Assembly: GCF_022712275.1 (NCBI RefSeq)
Contig: NZ_JALAGU010000033.1
Coordinates: 90,752 to 154,751, forward strand
DNA length: 64,000 nt
Origin: Corynebacterium sp.
Lineage (GTDB): Bacteria; Actinomycetota; Actinomycetes; Mycobacteriales; Mycobacteriaceae
Reading direction: 5' to 3'
Within the stretch, counting starts at the first letter, position 1; the number at the start of each line of letters is the position of its first letter. The translations under genes were made by a program, and so were the position numbers. Shown piece after piece: positions 1 through 6,630 of this stretch. Below the pieces are notes generated by a model that searched no databases, was not told the origin of the DNA, and was given only the letters and a program-made list of their open reading frames with translations.

Positions 1-420
1 CTCGCCATCCGCGACTGTCTGCGCGGCATCCCCAACGACGTCGCCACCGTCAACCTCGGTATGGCCTACAGTGCGGGCCAGTTCCTGCTGTCAGCCGGGA
101 CGCCGGGCAAGCGCTACGCCCTGCCACACTCCAAGGTGCTGCTGCACCAGGGGTCCGGCGGGATCGGCGGCACCGCACAGGACATCGAGATCCAGGCTGC
201 GGACATCGCCCATACCCGCGATACCGTGCTCGGCTGCATCGCCGACGACACCGGACGCCCGCTCGAGCAGGTCACCAGGGACTCGCTGCGCGACCGCTGG
301 TTCACCGCCGAGGAGGCGAAGGAGTACGGATTCATCGACCACATCGTGCCTGACCTGGAATTCCTCATCGGACCCGGCGCACTCACCGCCCGCCGTTCCC
401 GGCTCGGGCTGGGGGCGTGA
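1..420 (+). CDS. clpP: ATP-dependent Clp protease proteolytic subunit, 5' end outside the window
   Basis: Serine protease subunit that forms the degradative chamber of Clp with an AAA+ unfoldase. The reading frame is open from base 1, so the N-terminus lies outside the window; the visible part is 139 residues. The three triad residues can be seen in family context: Ser in GMAYSAGQFLL, His in VLLHQ and Asp in LRDRWFTAEEA. The stop codon (418-420) overlaps the GTG start of the next clpP (417), so the two are translationally coupled. A second clpP pair beside a convergent PopR-like regulator resembles the clpP3-clpP4/popR arrangement of Streptomyces; which pair this is cannot be decided without the rest of the genome. 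Confidence 0.93.
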   Translation, partial: LAIRDCLRGIPNDVATVNLGMAYSAGQFLLSAGTPGKRYALPHSKVLLHQGSGGIGGTAQDIEIQAADIAHTRDTVLGCIADDTGRPLEQVTRDSLRDRWFTAEEAKEYGFIDHIVPDLEFLIGPGALTARRSRLGLGA

Positions 421-1016
421 CCATGACCAGCTACCCGATCCCCTATGTCACCACCTCCACCCCGACCGGTGAGAAGACGGTCGACATCTACAGTCGCCTG
501 CTCGATGAACGCATCGTCTACCTGGGCACACCCGTCGATGACGGCGTGGCGAACGCGGTCATTGCGCAGTTGCTGCACCTGGAGAGCGAGAGCGCGGACG
601 CCCCGGTCTCGCTGTACATCAACTCCCCCGGCGGTTCGCTGTCGGCGACGATGGCGATCGTCGACTGCATGGAATTCATCGGGCCGCAGGTGGAGACGAC
701 CTGTGTCGGCCAGGCTGTCGCGTCTGCTGCACTGCTGCTGGCCGCCGGTACGCCGGGCCACCGCGCGATCCTGCACCACGGGCGGGTGGTCCTGGCCGCA
801 CCCGTCACCGAGGGAGGACGCGGCACCATTCCGGATCTCATCATCGAGGCCGAGGAGATGGAGCGGATCCGTCGGCTGCAGGAGTCGGTGCTGGCGTCCC
901 ACTGCGGTCGCACCGCGGACCAGGTCAGGGAGGACACGGAGCGGCAGCTGGTGCTCGCCCCGGATGCCGCGGTCGACTACGGGATCGTCGACAGGGTGCT
1001 CACGCAGCGCACATGA
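417..1016 (+). CDS. clpP: ClpP paralogue with degenerate catalytic triad (ClpR-like)
   Basis: 199-residue ClpP-fold protein of normal length with the typical NSPGGS oxyanion segment at about residues 69-74. Ungapped alignment to ClpP motifs shows that all three catalytic positions have changed. The segment is GQAVASAALLLAAG where the family has GQAASxxxxLLAAG, so the nucleophile position is Ala with a Ser one residue later. VVLAAP replaces VxIHQP, so His is Ala. ERQLVLAPDAA replaces ERDxxxSAEEA, so Asp is Gln. It is probably a structural or regulatory partner of the preceding active ClpP in a mixed ring. The start may be GTG 417 or ATG 423; the former overlaps the upstream stop. Its 3' end overlaps the convergent regulator by 17 bp. 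Confidence 0.9.
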   Translation: MTMTSYPIPYVTTSTPTGEKTVDIYSRLLDERIVYLGTPVDDGVANAVIAQLLHLESESADAPVSLYINSPGGSLSATMAIVDCMEFIGPQVETTCVGQAVASAALLLAAGTPGHRAILHHGRVVLAAPVTEGGRGTIPDLIIEAEEMERIRRLQESVLASHCGRTADQVREDTERQLVLAPDAAVDYGIVDRVLTQRT

Positions 1017-1287
1017 GGACGGCCCCGCCGGTGCCGGTGGTCGTGGCAGGGGACGTCGGCGCCCAGGACCGGATCGCGCCACGGGTGAGCTCGAAGGAGG
1101 ACTTCCCCAGTGCCCCGGCCACCGCCTCGAGCATCTCCGACGACGGGTCCTTCATGCCCCGTTCGAGTTCAGAGAGGTACTGCGGCGAGATCCCGGCACG
1201 GTCGGCGGTGTCCCTGAGACGTTCTTTCCTGGCGGTGCGGTGCCGTGGCAGGAGGATGTCGGCATCACGCAGCCTGAGGGCGCTCAA
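1000..1287 (-). CDS. PopR/ClgR-like XRE helix-turn-helix regulator, possibly 5'-truncated
   Basis: 95-residue protein with a Cro/C1-type HTH at about residues 19-65 (core GISPQYLSELERGMKDPSS), the form found in regulators located beside clpP genes. It ends in ...LMCAA. In Streptomyces PopR two C-terminal alanines are needed for ClpP-dependent degradation, so this tail may be a self-limiting degron (inference). The only start before the HTH is TTG 1287. The first ten residues (SALRLRDADI) are encoded by a copy of the 72-bp palindromic repeat, and an in-frame stop lies at 1306-1308, so the original 5' end may have been replaced by the repeat. It is convergent with the degenerate clpP and overlaps its end. 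Probable target: the clpP pair. Confidence 0.75.
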   Translation of the reverse strand: MSALRLRDADILLPRHRTARKERLRDTADRAGISPQYLSELERGMKDPSSEMLEAVAGALGKSSFELTRGAIRSWAPTSPATTTGTGGAVLMCAA

Positions 1288-1327
1288 GCCCCCTCGCCAA
1301 CGACCTCAGGGCGCGTACTGCGGACAT
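1256..1327 (-). repeat. 72-bp palindromic repeat, copy A
   Basis: Imperfect inverted repeat starting ATGTCGGCATCACGCAG and ending TGCGGACAT. The asymmetric centre (CCCCCTCGCCAACG) shows that it is inverted relative to copies at 32523, 38600 and 39934. Its left arm codes for the N-terminus of the PopR-like protein on the minus strand. The right arm is the most diverged (GCGCGTACTGCGGACAT). Confidence 0.9.
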
Positions 1328-1415
1328 GCCGGGGTGTCTCCCTGAAAACAAGTGCAGACCGGGACCGGTACGGATAGGCTCACCTTCATCGATGTAGTCA
1401 ACCAAGGAGCCCTCC

Positions 1416-2399
1416 GTGCCACTTCCTCCCGTTCTGCAGTCACCGCTGTCCGTGCCCGTGGTGGCGTCCCCCATGTTCATCGCGTCCTCCCCGGAGCTCG
1501 TCATCGCGCAGTGCACGTCCGGGATCATCGGTTCCTTCCCGGCGCTCAATGCGCGCCCCGCCGAGAAGCTGGACGAGTGGCTCACCCGGATCGAGGAAGG
1601 CATCGCCGCTTTCCAGGAGGAGAATCCCGACGCCGTGGTCGCGCCGTTCGCGGTGAACCAGATCGTCCACCACTCCAACGACCGCCTCCGGCAGGACATG
1701 GCGACGATCGTGAAGCACAAGGTACCGATCGTCATCACCTCACTCGGTGTCGTCCCGGAGATCAACGAGGCTGTCCACTCCTACGGCGGCATCGTCCTGC
1801 ACGACGTGATCAAGAACCGCCACGCACAGAAGGCAGTTGAAGGCGGAGCGGACGGCATCATCGCCGTCGCCGCCGGAGCCGGCGGACATGCGGGCAGCCA
1901 GTCGCCGTTCGCGCTGCTCAACGAAATCCGCCAGTGGTTCGACGGCCCACTGCTGCTGTCCGGGGCGATCTCACACGGGCGCTCCATCTTCGCCGCCCTG
2001 GCCGCCGGCGCGGACTTCGCCTACATCGGTTCGCCGTTCCTGGCCACCCCGGAGGCGAACACCGTCGACGACTACAAGCAGATGATCGTCGACAGCAACG
2101 CCTCCGACGTCATCTACAGCAACCTGTTCACCGGTGTCCACGGTAACTACCTGCGTGGGAGCATCGAGAAGGCAGGCCTGGACGCGGACAACCTGCCGGA
2201 ATCCGACCCCTCGAAGATGAACTTCGGCTCCGGCGGCGGGAACGACGCCAAGGCGTGGAAAGACATCTGGGGCTGCGGCCAGGGCATCGGCTCCATCACC
2301 GGGATCCAGCCCGCCGCGGACCTCATCGCACAGTTCAAGGACGAGTTCCGGGCCGCGGTGGACGCGTTCGACGAGAAGGTGCGTGTCCGGCAGCTGTAG
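1416..2399 (+). CDS. Nitronate monooxygenase (2-nitropropane dioxygenase family)
   Basis: 327-residue TIM-barrel FMN enzyme oxidising alkyl nitronates, or a related FMN-dependent oxidoreductase. Family features are the N-terminal VPVVASPMFIAS segment, the flavin-phosphate region AVAAGAGGHAGSQSPFALL (about residues 149-167) with the conserved glycine-rich HAG, and GADFAYIGSPFLAT near residue 205. Length matches the family. The start is GTG 1416, chosen because AAGGAG lies about 7 nt upstream and the protein then begins at the normal N-terminus. It stands alone, with the clpP/popR group upstream and a broken NUDIX gene downstream. The physiological substrate cannot be read from sequence. Confidence 0.88.
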   Translation: MPLPPVLQSPLSVPVVASPMFIASSPELVIAQCTSGIIGSFPALNARPAEKLDEWLTRIEEGIAAFQEENPDAVVAPFAVNQIVHHSNDRLRQDMATIVKHKVPIVITSLGVVPEINEAVHSYGGIVLHDVIKNRHAQKAVEGGADGIIAVAAGAGGHAGSQSPFALLNEIRQWFDGPLLLSGAISHGRSIFAALAAGADFAYIGSPFLATPEANTVDDYKQMIVDSNASDVIYSNLFTGVHGNYLRGSIEKAGLDADNLPESDPSKMNFGSGGGNDAKAWKDIWGCGQGIGSITGIQPAADLIAQFKDEFRAAVDAFDEKVRVRQL

Positions 2400-2444
2400 C
2401 TCTACGCCGGCCCGCCGGGGAGGCATGACTTCACTGACGCTGCC

Positions 2445-2985
2445 TTATTCTCCCCGGATTTTTCCGAGGTGTACCGCAGCCATGCCGAGTGCGGCGATGG
2501 TCTCCCCGTCGGTGATAACGGTGCCGACCATCGCCAACAGTGCCCTCACTGCCACCAGAACCGGACTGCGCCCGCAGGCCGCGGGCGATGAACACCGTCT
2601 CCGGTGCGACGCAGATCCCGTTGAGGGCGTTCATCGTTCCGGTCTGCGTCCACTCGTCCGCCTCGAACCCGGTCTCCACCAGCAGTTCCCGACGTGCGGC
2701 CGCCAGAGCGTCCTGCCCGTCTGTGCCGCCCGAGACCACCTCGAGGGATCTCCCGACGGTGCACCGGTCGATATCGACCATGAGGACGCGGTCGTCCTCG
2801 TCGAGAGCGATGATGATGACTGCGGGGTTGCGTAGTTCGACGACACCGTAGATGCCGTCGGCACCATCGGGACGCACCACCTCGTCCTCACGGACCCGGA
2901 TCCACGGATTCCCGTAGGCGAACTGCGAGGATGTGGTGGCTCAGGCTGACGTGGAGCCTTGCGCTGTATCCGTACGCTCACTCAT
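2445..2985 (-). pseudogene. Broken NUDIX hydrolase (stop codon plus 3' frameshift)
   Basis: Remnant of an ADP-sugar/NTP pyrophosphohydrolase-type NUDIX protein. From ATG 2985 the frame reads MSERTDTAQGSTSA, meets a TGA at 2943-2941, then continues in frame with native-looking sequence (QFAYGNPWIRVREDEVVRPD...). The NUDIX box itself is degraded: two acidic positions are replaced (GQ for GE and VE for EE in RELLVETGF). After FIARGLRAQSG the frame is lost, and the typical tail ITDGETIAALGMAAVHLG is found in another frame ending at TAA 2447-2445, with some codons missing in between. A shortened product could start from GTG 2880 but would still have the wrong C-terminus. No function expected. Confidence 0.8.
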
Positions 2986-3015
2986 GCGGGCCAGCCTACG
3001 ACGTCGCACCAGGGC

Positions 3016-3087
3016 ATGTAGGCATCACGCAGTCTGAGGCTGTCTGGGACCCCTCGTGAGCGACCTCACGCTGCGTGTTGCCGACAT
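3016..3087 (-). repeat. 72-bp palindromic repeat, copy B
   Basis: Same length and arms as copy A (ATGTAGGCATCACGCAG ... GCGTGTTGCCGACAT). The centre CCCCTCGTGAGCGACCTCA is the reverse complement of the centre in the plus-oriented copies. It sits directly upstream of the D-amino-acid oxidase gene, so it may be transcribed in its leader. Confidence 0.9.
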
Positions 3088-3128
3088 GCCCTGCCAGCGT
3101 CCCGAGCCGAACGCCTAGGCTGTGGACC

Positions 3129-4220
3129 ATGCGCATCACCGTCATCGGGGCCGGCGTCACCGGCCTGTCCTGTGCCCTTGAACTCGCCGGAGCCGGTCAT
3201 GAGGTGACTGTCGTCGCCGACCACGGCCCCGGGGACACCGTCTCCGCCCGCGCCGGCGCACTCTGGTTCCCCTACGACGTCACTGTCGAGAATGCCCCTG
3301 AACTGGAGAAGCGCTCCCTGATCAGGTTCGTCGAGCTGGCAGACCAGGCCGAGGCCGCGCAGTCCGGGGGCGCGGATGACGTCACCGACGACATCGCCCC
3401 GGTCGAGATGCGCCGCGGCTTCCTCCGTGAGCGCCTCGACCCGCCGGACCGCTCCTGGGTCCCGACCGTCACCGACGTTCTCGGCGAGGACGCCGTGACC
3501 GAGGTCGAGCGGGAAGGTACACGAGGAACCGAGCGGGGTGTCGAGACGACCCTGCCGATGATCATGACCCCGACCTACCTGGCCTGGCTCATGGACTCCT
3601 GCCGGATCGCCGGTGTGGCGTTCCGGTGGAAGACGGTGGAATCCCTCGAACTGCTGGTCACAGGCTCCTACAACACCGCTCCCCCGGAGGCGGTCGTGAT
3701 CTGCGCCGGCATCCGTGGCGGTGAGCTGCTGGGTGGGGACGACGAGATCACTCCGGTCCGCGGGCAGGTCATCGTCTTCGCCAACGGCACCGACGACGGC
3801 ACCGACGATGACGAAGGAGAAGAAGGAGACGCGAACGGGACAGGAGACAGCGGCCCCGTCCTCACCGACTGGTACGTCGACGACGATGATCCGGCGAACA
3901 TGACCTATATCTTCCCCCGCGTGGACGACATCGTCGTCGGTGGTGTCGCCGAGGTCGGGAACTGGAACGAGGATCCGGACGCGGAGACCGCCGAAGCGAT
4001 CCTCGCCCGGGCAGAGGCCCTGGTCCCGGCACTGAAGGAGCTGCCGATCCTCGGTCACGGCGCAGGGCTGCGTCCTTCCCGGTCCACCCTGCGCATCGAG
4101 CAGGTCGACACCGACGAGGTGAACATCCCGGTCATCGCCGCCTACGGACACGGCGGAGCTGGCGTGACCCTGAGCTGGGGCACCGCCGAGCGCGTCGCGG
4201 AGATGGTGGACGCACTGTAG
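3129..4220 (+). CDS. FAD-dependent D-amino-acid oxidase
   Basis: 363-residue DAAO-family flavoenzyme that oxidises D-amino acids to 2-oxo acids, ammonia and hydrogen peroxide. The N-terminal FAD motif is VIGAGVTGLSCALELAGAGH. The C-terminal family signature is AAYGHGGAGVTLSWGTA, and the substrate-binding Arg lies in GLRPSR. ATG 3129 is chosen because the dinucleotide fold begins there; the open frame extends upstream to 3075 but through copy B of the 72-bp repeat. A highly acidic, low-complexity loop of about 24 residues rich in Asp, Glu and Gly (around residues 221-245) is inserted between two conserved strands; this is unusual for the family. Monocistronic and convergent with the MaoC gene. 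Confidence 0.9.
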   Translation: MRITVIGAGVTGLSCALELAGAGHEVTVVADHGPGDTVSARAGALWFPYDVTVENAPELEKRSLIRFVELADQAEAAQSGGADDVTDDIAPVEMRRGFLRERLDPPDRSWVPTVTDVLGEDAVTEVEREGTRGTERGVETTLPMIMTPTYLAWLMDSCRIAGVAFRWKTVESLELLVTGSYNTAPPEAVVICAGIRGGELLGGDDEITPVRGQVIVFANGTDDGTDDDEGEEGDANGTGDSGPVLTDWYVDDDDPANMTYIFPRVDDIVVGGVAEVGNWNEDPDAETAEAILARAEALVPALKELPILGHGAGLRPSRSTLRIEQVDTDEVNIPVIAAYGHGGAGVTLSWGTAERVAEMVDAL

Positions 4221-4232
4221 GTCAGCCGCTGA

Positions 4233-4706
4233 TCAGGCCGAAGGTTCCCCGAGCAGCAGCACGAGGAACTCGCAGAGGACGCCGGGCTTCACGGTGCCGT
4301 CCCCACCGTCGATCTCCAGGGTGAGCTCAAGGGTGACCAGCGTGCCGGAACCCTTGGGGGTGACATCGGCGAGCAGGGCGTGGGCGCGGATCCGGTCGCC
4401 GACGTGCACCGGGACGGGGAAGCGCGCCTTGTTCAGCCCGTAGTTGATCAGTGCGGGCCAGGCGGAGAAGTCGAAGGTCTCCCCGGCCAGGGTCGGCAGG
4501 TACGAGAGGCTGAGGAAGCCGTGGGCGATGGGTCCGCCGAAGGGGCCGGCGTCCGCCCGCTCCTTGTCGACGTGGATCCACTGGTGGTCGTCGATGGCGT
4601 CCGCCATGGTGTTGACCCGCTCCTGGGTCATGGTGGTCCAGTCGGTGACGCCGAGGTCCTCGCCCTTCGCGGCGGTCAGTTCCTCGGTGCTGGTGAAGCT
4701 GCGCAT
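4233..4706 (-). CDS. MaoC-like (R)-specific enoyl-CoA hydratase
   Basis: 157-residue single hot-dog domain. The hydratase-2 motif is clear at about residues 38-65: DDHQWIHVD..., then FGGPIAHGFL, giving the catalytic Asp and His of the family. It hydrates trans-2-enoyl-CoA to (R)-3-hydroxyacyl-CoA, or a related substrate. It lies 24 nt downstream of an acyl-CoA dehydrogenase on the same strand, so the two probably act on successive steps of one acyl-CoA pathway. ATG 4706 gives a normal N-terminus. Confidence 0.9.
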   Translation of the reverse strand: MRSFTSTEELTAAKGEDLGVTDWTTMTQERVNTMADAIDDHQWIHVDKERADAGPFGGPIAHGFLSLSYLPTLAGETFDFSAWPALINYGLNKARFPVPVHVGDRIRAHALLADVTPKGSGTLVTLELTLEIDGGDGTVKPGVLCEFLVLLLGEPSA

Positions 4707-4730
4707 GGAGTCTCCCGGGTGGTTGAAAGG

Positions 4731-6515
4731 TCAGATAAGTGAGTCGTCGAGGTCATGGAGCCGCCGGTCTTTCGAGGCGACGAGGTCGAGCCGGGCGTCC
4801 GCCCGGGGCAGCAGGTGGTCGATGAAGAAAGACGCCGTGAGCAGCTTCGACTCAGCGAAACTGTCGGCGCTTTCTCCGGTACCGTTCCTCTCCCCCAGGG
4901 CACGGACCTGGTCGGCGAGCAGCCAGGCGACGACGATGTCGCCGGCGGCCTCGAGGTACATCGTCGCGTTGGCCAGGGCGGTGCCGGCGTCCTTGTCCTC
5001 CCAGACAGTAGCGGTGGCTTCGGCGAGGCGCGTGGCGCGGGACCGCAGCGGATCGGCGAGTTCCGGGTGACTGTCCGCCAGCGCGTCGCAGGTCGCGGTG
5101 ATCCGGCCGAGCAGGTCGCGGAAACCGGAGCCGCCGCTGAGCAGGACCTTGCGTCCCAGCAGGTCGATGCCCTGGATGCCGTGGGTGCCCTCGTGGATCG
5201 GGTTGAGCCGGTTGTCGCGGTAGAACTGCTCGACCGGGTGGTCGCGGGTGTAGCCGGAGCCGCCGAGGACCTGGATCGCCAGGCTGTTGCCTTCCAGACA
5301 CCACTGCGACGGCCAGGACTTCGCCACCGGGGTGAGCACCTCCAGCAGCAGGTGGGCGGCCTCTCTCTCCTCCGGGGAGGACGCCGCCACGGACTCGTCG
5401 AGCACCTTCGCGGTATAGAGGACCACCGCGACCGCACCTTCGGCGTAGGCCTTCTGCTCCAGCAGCATGCGGCGCACATCGGCGTGACGGATGATCGGCA
5501 CGGCCGGGGTCTTCGGGTCCTTGGCGTCCAGCGGGCGGCCCTGGATGCGTCCGCGGGCGTAGTCACGGGAGTGCAGGAAGCCGGTGACGCCGAGGGCTGT
5601 CGCACCGGCGCCGACGCCGATGCGCGCCTCGTTCATCATGTGGAACATGTAGAACAGGCCCTTGCCCTCCTCACCGATGAGGTAGCCGACGGCGTCGTCG
5701 TAGTTCAGCGCGGTGTTCACCGTGCCGCGGTAGCCCATCTTGTGGTTGATGCCGACGAGGCTGACGCCGTTGCGCTCGGTGAAGCAGCCCGGTTCGCCGG
5801 GGTTCTCCAGCCACTTCGGCACGATGAACAGGGACAGCCCCTTCACACCGGGACCACCGGTGCGGGCGAGGACGAGGTGGACGATGTTCTCGGTGACCTC
5901 CTGGTCGCCGCCGGAGATCCACATCTTGTCGCCGCGGACGCGGTACGTGCCGTCATCCTGCTTCGTCGCCGAGGTGGTGAGGTCGCCGAGAGCGGAGCCG
6001 GTGCCGGGTTCGGAGAGGTTCATCGTGCCGGACCAGCGGCCGTCGAGCATCGGAGGCAGGAACTTCTGCTGGAGTTCCTCGGTGGCGTGGGTACTGATGA
6101 GGTTGGCCGCACCCGTGGTGAGCAGCGCATAGGACACGGTGCCGAGGTTCGCCGCCTGGAACCAGAGGAAGGCCGCCCGGTAGATCAGTGCGGGCAGGCG
6201 GAAGCCACCGTGCTTCCCGTCCATCGTCGCCGAGAGCAGACCGGCTTCGGCGAAGGCGTCGAGGGCGGGCTTCACCTCGTCGATGAGCTGCACCTTGCCG
6301 TCGACGAGCGTCGGTTCGTTGAGGTCACCGGTGCGGTTGTGCGGTGCGAAGAGGTCCTCGGCGAGCTGCCGGGAGAGGTCCAGCAGGCCGTCGAAGGTCT
6401 CCCTGCTGTGCTCGGCGAAGCGGTCGAAGCCGGTGAGGGATTCTGCGTCGAGCCAGTCGTAGAGGCAGAAGTTGATGTCGGTGGCGTCGAGGATCAGTGA
6501 TTCTCGGGTGTCCAT
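4731..6515 (-). CDS. Acyl-CoA dehydrogenase (long FadE type)
   Basis: 594-residue flavoprotein forming the trans-2 double bond of acyl-CoA thioesters. It is longer than the classical 380-residue ACADs because of an N-terminal lead and a C-terminal extension, as in other bacterial FadE5-like enzymes. FAD- and substrate-binding segments include NLSEPGTGSALGDL and DKMWISGGDQE at about residues 165-205. The probable catalytic Glu is in NPIHEGTHGIQGIDLLGRK near residue 435. It is the first gene of a two-gene operon with the MaoC hydratase. Upstream, 6516-6630 is a short AT-richer gap (TCATTACATTACC) that probably holds the promoter. Confidence 0.92.
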   Translation of the reverse strand: MDTRESLILDATDINFCLYDWLDAESLTGFDRFAEHSRETFDGLLDLSRQLAEDLFAPHNRTGDLNEPTLVDGKVQLIDEVKPALDAFAEAGLLSATMDGKHGGFRLPALIYRAAFLWFQAANLGTVSYALLTTGAANLISTHATEELQQKFLPPMLDGRWSGTMNLSEPGTGSALGDLTTSATKQDDGTYRVRGDKMWISGGDQEVTENIVHLVLARTGGPGVKGLSLFIVPKWLENPGEPGCFTERNGVSLVGINHKMGYRGTVNTALNYDDAVGYLIGEEGKGLFYMFHMMNEARIGVGAGATALGVTGFLHSRDYARGRIQGRPLDAKDPKTPAVPIIRHADVRRMLLEQKAYAEGAVAVVLYTAKVLDESVAASSPEEREAAHLLLEVLTPVAKSWPSQWCLEGNSLAIQVLGGSGYTRDHPVEQFYRDNRLNPIHEGTHGIQGIDLLGRKVLLSGGSGFRDLLGRITATCDALADSHPELADPLRSRATRLAEATATVWEDKDAGTALANATMYLEAAGDIVVAWLLADQVRALGERNGTGESADSFAESKLLTASFFIDHLLPRADARLDLVASKDRRLHDLDDSLI

Positions 6516-6630
6516 GTGACTCCTCGGGGTCGGTCCAGGGTCAGGGCGGCTGTTCTGAACTGTGATTCATTACATTACCTGACCCAACATACCCGACTCC
6601 CCTGCCGTTCACCGGCGGATCGTCAACGCC

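Noticed and set aside
2941..2943. In-frame TGA of the NUDIX gene as a selenocysteine codon
   Set aside because: It lies in a non-catalytic N-terminal lead, no SECIS-like hairpin follows, and the gene carries other lesions.
4755..6500. A 581-codon plus-strand frame opposite the acyl-CoA dehydrogenase
   Set aside because: Antisense shadow with low-complexity Val/Gly/Glu composition.
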